NCBI GenBank assembly: GCA_031265205.1
Contig: JAISCZ010000165.1
Coordinates: forward strand, 1 to 37,019
DNA from: Deltaproteobacteria bacterium
Lineage (GTDB): Bacteria; Desulfobacterota; Desulfarculia; Adiutricales; Adiutricaceae
Reading direction: 5' to 3'
Length of the DNA stretch: 37,019 nt
Shown here one piece after another: positions 33,451 through 37,019 of the stretch (its first letter is position 1; every line of letters begins with the position of its first letter). A program made the position numbers and the translations under genes. Below the pieces are notes generated by a model. The model was not told the origin of the DNA. It searched no databases and saw nothing but the letters and a program-made list of their open reading frames with translations.

Positions 33451-33470
33451 CATTTTGACATGTCGAAATT
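33451..33470. promoter_or_regulatory. palindromic site 3
   Basis: ATTTTGACATGTCGAAAT, a near-perfect palindrome centred at 33460.5. The words ATTCATTTTGACAT recur at the endonuclease start codon region on the minus strand (near 33184-33197), so the same protein might also contact the translation start. Confidence 0.6.
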
Positions 33471-33764
33471 AAATATTTTTATGTTAATTTATATTTAAAT
33501 TTACAATATATAGTTTTTATTTAGGATTGGAATCTCATGAACGGACACGGAGTTCCTTATTCCCCCGTCGCCTTAACCGGAGTGACTCTTTGGGGAACTT
33601 TCGCGCTCGCGCTCTGTGGGCGATCCGAAAGCCCGCGCGCGAGCGCGAGGGGCGTGTCACGGTGAGTCAGGACGCTCGAAGGCGCCACTGCGGTTTCGCG
33701 GCTGTAACGCCGCGCCGGTTCTTTTCTCTCACGGGGAGACGCTATCCGTGGCTGGAGCGAGCGG

Positions 33765-33802
33765 AAAAAAATCCCCGGAAGCTCGCGGGAAGCTTCCGGG
33801 GA
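33765..33802 (-). terminator. perfect 12-bp intrinsic terminator of the ISAzo13-like gene
   Basis: On the minus strand TCCCCGGAAGCT, a 7-base loop and the exact complement are followed by seven T residues (plus-strand A-run 33765-33771). It lies 41 bases after the stop at 33843. Confidence 0.88.
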
Positions 33803-33842
33803 TAACTGAAGGGAGCGCCGACTAAAATAAGGGGACGCGAGT

Positions 33843-35066
33843 TTAGACCATGCTCTGATAGACCCGGTCGATGTCCAAGGCTCCGTGGTCCGGGCCGATG
33901 GCGTAATTCCATTCCCCGTGAAACTCGGCGGGGTAAATGAGTAGGGCTTTAAGCTCCTCTTCCGAGGGGCTCTCGGGGGAAGGGAACTGGGAGTGATCAA
34001 TCCTCAGGCCCAAGGCCATGGTGCGGGCGGGAACGGCGCGGCTGATGAGGCGCGCCGTGATCTCCTGATCCCGAGCGGGCTCGTCCCGAAAGTGCGAGGA
34101 AACGAAAGAAAAGAGCTTTTGGGCGGCGTTGTTCCATTTGGAGGTGCCCGGGGGGTAGCGGCAGAATTCCACCGGCAGGCCAATGGCGCTGGCGAGCTTC
34201 TGGAGATCCCTTTTCCATAGGGCGTGGCGGCGCAGGCCCCCGGCGTTGTCCGCCGTCAAAAGGAGCGAGGTGGCCCCGGGGAAGAGTTCTCGGCCTTCCA
34301 CCTGCCACCAACCGTAGATGGAGTCGCAGGTAAAGGTGGAGGCCTCGTGCGAGGAGGCTAAAACCGAAGTCTGGCGAGCCAGTTTAGGGTCGTAGATTCC
34401 CCGGGGATGCGCGCCGGAGGCCAGTTTGTCCTGGATTTCCTGGAGCTGGGCGGCGGAAAGCGAGAGCGCGGGGACCGGCTCCATGTCCTGGAGGGTTTCT
34501 TTTTTGCGGGTCTCGACGGCGACAATGGGGAGGCCCGCGGAGAGGTAGAAGCCCACCCTCTTGCCGATGTGCCGGAATTGCGCGTCGCGGTCGGGGTGGA
34601 CCCGACCTTCGTCGGTTTTGCGGGTGCCCATGAGGTTGTAGCCGTTTTTGCGGAGGATCTGGGCCACCTTTTCGTGGGAGATGCGGTGCCGCGCGGCGGT
34701 GAGTTCCTGGGCCAGGCGCCGGGTGCTCTTGCAGGTCCACAGGAGCGGCGGCTCGGCCTCGCCTTGGGTGGTCTCCCGCAAAAGATCCTCGAGGGAAAGC
34801 CAGATTCCCGGGTCCACCCTTTCCACGCGGGGCCTTCCGGCCCCGGACCGACGGGTTTTGCCCGGCTCCAGGGGGGCCTCGTCCAACTCTTTGATCCCTT
34901 TGGTGATGGTTACCCGGGAAAGGCCGCAGGCGCGGCTCACCATGGAAATCCCGCGGCGGCCGATGCGCTTGGCCTCGGAGGCGGCGATCAAGCGACGCTC
35001 CCGCTCGCCCAGGTGCGGCCAGACGTTATTAAACATTTTAGTTAAAGCGGTTTCGGTTTCGATCAT
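33843..35066 (-). CDS. ISAzo13-family transposase homologue with degenerate catalytic site
   Basis: 407 residues, full length for the family and unbroken. An N-terminal helix-turn-helix region (about 35-65, GISMVSRACGLSRVTITKGI) is followed by the usual order: CKSTRRLAQELTAARHRIS, NGYNLMGTRKTDEGRVHPDR with DAQFRHI, the first catalytic strand, TADNAGG, CRYPPGTSKWN, and a normal FHGEWNYAI end. Two of three catalytic residues are changed: VDTKKKE is VETRKKE (Glu 185 for Asp), and KWNKIEHRLFS is KWNNAAQKLFS (Ala 315 for Glu). Asp 273 of the middle motif remains, although its normally GGGSNG surroundings are altered. Codon use is host-like, GGAG lies 6 bases before the ATG, a perfect terminator follows, and no terminal inverted repeats were found. 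It looks like an immobile, perhaps recruited, DNA-binding protein. A freshly inactivated element is the alternative. Confidence 0.87.
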   Translation of the reverse strand: MIETETALTKMFNNVWPHLGERERRLIAASEAKRIGRRGISMVSRACGLSRVTITKGIKELDEAPLEPGKTRRSGAGRPRVERVDPGIWLSLEDLLRETTQGEAEPPLLWTCKSTRRLAQELTAARHRISHEKVAQILRKNGYNLMGTRKTDEGRVHPDRDAQFRHIGKRVGFYLSAGLPIVAVETRKKETLQDMEPVPALSLSAAQLQEIQDKLASGAHPRGIYDPKLARQTSVLASSHEASTFTCDSIYGWWQVEGRELFPGATSLLLTADNAGGLRRHALWKRDLQKLASAIGLPVEFCRYPPGTSKWNNAAQKLFSFVSSHFRDEPARDQEITARLISRAVPARTMALGLRIDHSQFPSPESPSEEELKALLIYPAEFHGEWNYAIGPDHGALDIDRVYQSMV

Positions 35067-35151
35067 AAGAGCTCCGAAGGGGAGCGCGGAAAAAAATAAC
35101 GCTCGCGAAGGTAAGGGCGCCTGGAAACCCTTTGATTAAGGTTGGGGGGCG

Positions 35152-35174
35152 GGGGGAACCTTTAAGGTTCCCCC
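35152..35174. repeat. hairpin between transposase-like gene and flavodoxin
   Basis: GGGGGAACCT and AGGTTCCCCC (10 bp) enclose TTA. There is no T-tract on either strand, so its role is unclear; it may mark the end of the flavodoxin transcript, which reads toward it. Confidence 0.5.
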
Positions 35175-35277
35175 GGAGGCTCAATTCTTGATGAAATCCA
35201 ATATAAAGGCACCGGGATGAGACGTAAAGAGCGGAGCGAACCTTCCCCCAAGGCGACAGAGGCCTATTTGAGGCGGA

Positions 35278-35724
35278 CTAGAGAGCGCCTATGACCGCGG
35301 CGCCCCAAGTTTTGATGGCGTCGGTCGCGCCGTCGGGATCGCCGTTGATCTTGAGCTTCCCTCCCACGACCTGGGAGCCCAAGGAGGCGAGCTTGTCGGT
35401 GATGGCGTCCACGGCGCCGCAGAAGAATTTATAGTCTTCGTCCCCACAGCCGAAGACCGCGGTTTTGACGCCGGAGGCCTGGATCTTATCGAAGGAATCG
35501 AAAAGGGGGATGAAGTCTTCCTGGAGCTCAATTTCATCCTCGCCCCAGGTGGAGCAGCCAAAGAGGACCAGGTCTTTGCCCGCGCACAGCCCGTCCGCGG
35601 AAACGTCGCCGGCCTTGGCCTTGGACACCGAGTGCCCGGCGGCCTTGATTTGGCTCTCCAGCTGGCCGGCCACCCACTCGGTGTTGCCGGTGGTGGAACC
35701 ATAGACGATTAAGACATTCGACAT
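35278..35724 (-). CDS. fld: flavodoxin, Desulfovibrio type
   Basis: 148 residues, exactly the size of the classic Desulfovibrio flavodoxin and close to it throughout. LIVYGSTTGNTEWVAGQLES contains the FMN phosphate loop (STTGNT, residues 10-15). GCSTWGEDEIELQEDFIPLF carries the Trp that stacks on FMN, and FGCGDEDYKFFCGAVDAI carries the Tyr on the other FMN face. It is a small cytoplasmic FMN protein carrying low-potential electrons, often replacing ferredoxin when iron is scarce. The start is the ATG at 35724 with TAGGAG 7 bases upstream; a longer frame to 35787 is Arg/Pro-rich. The upstream region holds a Fur-like site overlapping a possible promoter. It is transcribed alone on the minus strand. 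Confidence 0.97.
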   Translation of the reverse strand: MSNVLIVYGSTTGNTEWVAGQLESQIKAAGHSVSKAKAGDVSADGLCAGKDLVLFGCSTWGEDEIELQEDFIPLFDSFDKIQASGVKTAVFGCGDEDYKFFCGAVDAITDKLASLGSQVVGGKLKINGDPDGATDAIKTWGAAVIGAL

Positions 35725-35828
35725 AAAAAAACTCCTAACTTGAGGAAGATTAAAGGGCCGGGCGCGGCGGCCCGGCGGTTGAAACACCGGGGAAATATCC
35801 GGCGGAGTACGAGGCCACGATAAAAAGG

Positions 35829-35858
35829 AGTTTAACTTAACTGATTCTCAATTGCAAT
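35829..35858 (-). promoter_or_regulatory. flavodoxin promoter with Fur-box-like site
   Basis: On the minus strand TTGCAA (35857-35852), a 17-base spacer and TAAACT (35834-35829) form a plausible promoter. Overlapping it, the plus-strand TGATTCTCAATTGCAAT (35842-35858) resembles the 7-1-7 Fur box, with a good TGATTCT half and a weaker second half. Iron control of flavodoxin is well known in other bacteria; here it is a prediction. Confidence 0.4.
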
Positions 35859-36414
35859 AGCGTCGAGAGGGGAAATCGGCGCGGCCCTATGTAAAAATTT
35901 TATATAGTAATATCGCGGCTTTATGGTTAATAAAAGCCATTAAGAGCCTTTCGGGGCGGGAGCTAAAAACGAAAATTATTACCTAAAAAAAGATGGGAAA
36001 GCGGGACTGGCCTTCTTTAAAGTTTCGCTAAAATTCTGATTTTAGTGCCATATTTTACTAATTTATCTATATATGGGCGCTATTATGGGGAAATGAAGGC
36101 TTTTCCGCGCGTCCGCCATTTCCAGCTCTAAAGGGGCGACCGCGCTCGTCGGCTCGCGCGGGCGTCACTGAAAGCCGTCTTTGGCCGCGCGCGGCGGGGA
36201 GGCGCGGCCAGAAGAGGCTTGGGGAGCGTCGGCGCGTCTCTGGGGCGGCGGTTCCCAGACGCCCTCCAGACGCGGCTTGAGGGGTCGCGTCTCGCGTAAA
36301 TTGGCGAAAGTCCTGATAATCGGGGCGGGCGACCGCGCGGCCCCGCGAAGGCGCGTTTTTCCCTTGGCTTCCGGCGCGGCTGTCTTTAAGCCTTAATTCT
36401 GGTCGCCCAAGACT

Positions 36415-36450
36415 GGGCTGGGAGGGCTGGGAGGGCTGGGAGGGCGGGGG
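36415..36450 (+). repeat. G-rich tandem repeat (GCTGGGAGGG)n, G-quadruplex motif
   Basis: Three units of GCTGGGAGGG plus flanks give eight runs of three or more G separated by only one or two bases. This satisfies the standard G-quadruplex pattern with very short loops. GGCTGGGAGGG recurs once on the minus strand at the right end (36988-36998). Confidence 0.75.
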
Positions 36451-36630
36451 AGAGGAGGACAGTTCGGGAGACTTTATCTTAAAGATCGTTTTCCCCGCGT
36501 TCCAGGAAAAGGTTTGAGGGCCGTTTTCGCTCCCAGGGCGGGCGCGGCCCCGCTGGCGCGCCCCTTCCCTCTGCGGCGCCAAGATCCGCGCGGCCCCAGA
36601 ATTTCCGCGAGCGGACGTGGGGGACAATCG

Positions 36631-36966
36631 TCAGCGTCGGCTCGCGAGTCTTTTGGGAATGGCGCCCGTGGCCCGTTCGCGAAAGGCCGACGCGCGGCGT
36701 CTGGGATTTCCGGGCGCGATTTTTTCGCGCTCCGGTTGGCTGGGTCGCCGTCCTGACGGCTGCCTTTTGGGCGTTGGTTTGGCTGTCGGCCTATCGGCCG
36801 ATGTCTTTCCGACGCGAACCCGTTTTTCGACAGAGGGCTCCAATTCCCTCAAGCTATCGGAAAGTTCTTTAAATATACGACGAAACCGCAAAAAGTCACG
36901 GAGGTGGTTCGCGGTGAAGATCTGGGTAGGGCATTGCCTAAAGAAACGGGCTTGCTGAACAGTCAT
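36631..36966 (-). pseudogene. possible 5' gene fragment of unknown family
   Basis: From an ATG at 36966 the first 45 or so residues look protein-like (MTVQQARFFRQCPTQIFTAN, then HLRDFLRFRRIFKELSDSLR) and lie in AT-richer DNA. After about residue 50 the frame becomes Arg/Pro/Lys-rich and matches the surrounding non-coding composition. I read it as the start of a gene whose remainder was lost or replaced. I do not recognise a family. An upstream TATATT could be a -10, but no ribosome-binding site is visible. Confidence 0.3.
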
Positions 36967-37019
36967 AACACAATATATAGCATATCATATCTCCCTCCCA
37001 GCCTACTTAAGGCTAACAA

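Larger units (their letters stand above)
33190..33842. other. AT-rich control region (33190-33540) and GC-rich gap (33541-33842)
   Basis: The left part is the control region of the restriction operon, with the extended -10 and three phased palindromes. Composition changes sharply near 33540 to CG-rich host-type sequence with no supportable gene; this is the right edge of the AT-rich island. The terminator of the ISAzo13-type gene lies at 33765-33802. Confidence 0.6.
35860..37019. other. non-coding right end
   Basis: Bases 35860-36070 are AT-rich with a GGCTTTATGGTTAATAAAAGCC-like inverted repeat (about 35919-35940). From 36080 to 36830 the DNA is GC-rich with no supportable gene and a G-rich tandem tract (36415-36450). 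The last 180 bases become AT-richer and contain the possible gene start described at 36631-36966. Confidence 0.5.

Noticed and set aside
33369..33470. CRISPR array
   Set aside because: Only three short palindromic words with 40-bp phasing; the intervening sequence is AT-rich and the sites are not identical repeats, so an operator array fits better.
33843..35066. Active insertion sequence
   Set aside because: Two of three catalytic residues are replaced and no terminal inverted repeats or target duplication could be found around the gene.
1..37019. tRNA or rRNA genes
   Set aside because: No T-loop word with acceptor-stem pairing and no rRNA-like conserved stretch was noticed on either strand; a covariance search would be needed to exclude them fully.

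Overview
The window reads as a chromosomal segment of a GC-rich, host-associated or otherwise low-oxygen bacterium, most likely from the Desulfobacterota (former Deltaproteobacteria). The best taxonomic hint is a 148-residue flavodoxin that follows the Desulfovibrio flavodoxin almost motif for motif. A cytochrome bd oxidase, a plant/trypanosome-type phosphofructokinase, tandem DUF3798 binding modules and two AAA-ATPase/PD-(D/E)XK proteins fit a gut-type anaerobe. Coding density is low. Long GC-rich gaps full of CG-rich hairpins, a decayed hcp gene and transposase remnants suggest a genome accumulating pseudogenes. Taxonomy is inference from few markers.

Layout. 1-1600: edge-truncated MNT-type nucleotidyltransferase (minus), hcp pseudogene, and a promoter-to-terminator unit that looks like a small RNA. 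1602-5358: exported SPOR/VWA/OmpA peptidoglycan-binding protein, an unknown 124-residue protein and an AI-2E-family permease. 6249-12693: a tight three-gene signalling operon made of a membrane-anchored tandem DUF3798 protein, a Cache hybrid histidine kinase with receiver and Hpt domains, and a receiver/HD-GYP protein. 12911-14290: 6-phosphofructokinase (minus). 15308-17928: cydAB with a clear promoter and terminator.

18142-28741 holds a repeated gene order: a CAP-domain exported protein followed by an AT-rich AAA-ATPase/PD-(D/E)XK gene, then the same pair again. Between the two pairs lies an intact 837-codon gene whose C-terminal half looks like an IS1634-type transposase without its catalytic residues, joined to N-terminal hydrophobic segments. 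29832-33540 is an AT-rich island with two transposase remnants and a type II restriction-modification pair; upstream of the pair lie three palindromes whose centres are exactly 40 bp apart. 33765-35066 carries an intact ISAzo13-type transposase homologue with two of three catalytic acidic residues replaced and its own perfect terminator. The window closes with flavodoxin under a Fur-like site and a GC-rich gap with a G-quadruplex-type tract.

The most unusual items are the tandem DUF3798 sensory operon, the duplicated CAP + AAA/PD-(D/E)XK cassette, the two apparently catalytically dead but intact transposase-derived genes, and the 40-bp phased palindromes upstream of the restriction genes. No tRNA, rRNA or CRISPR array was seen.
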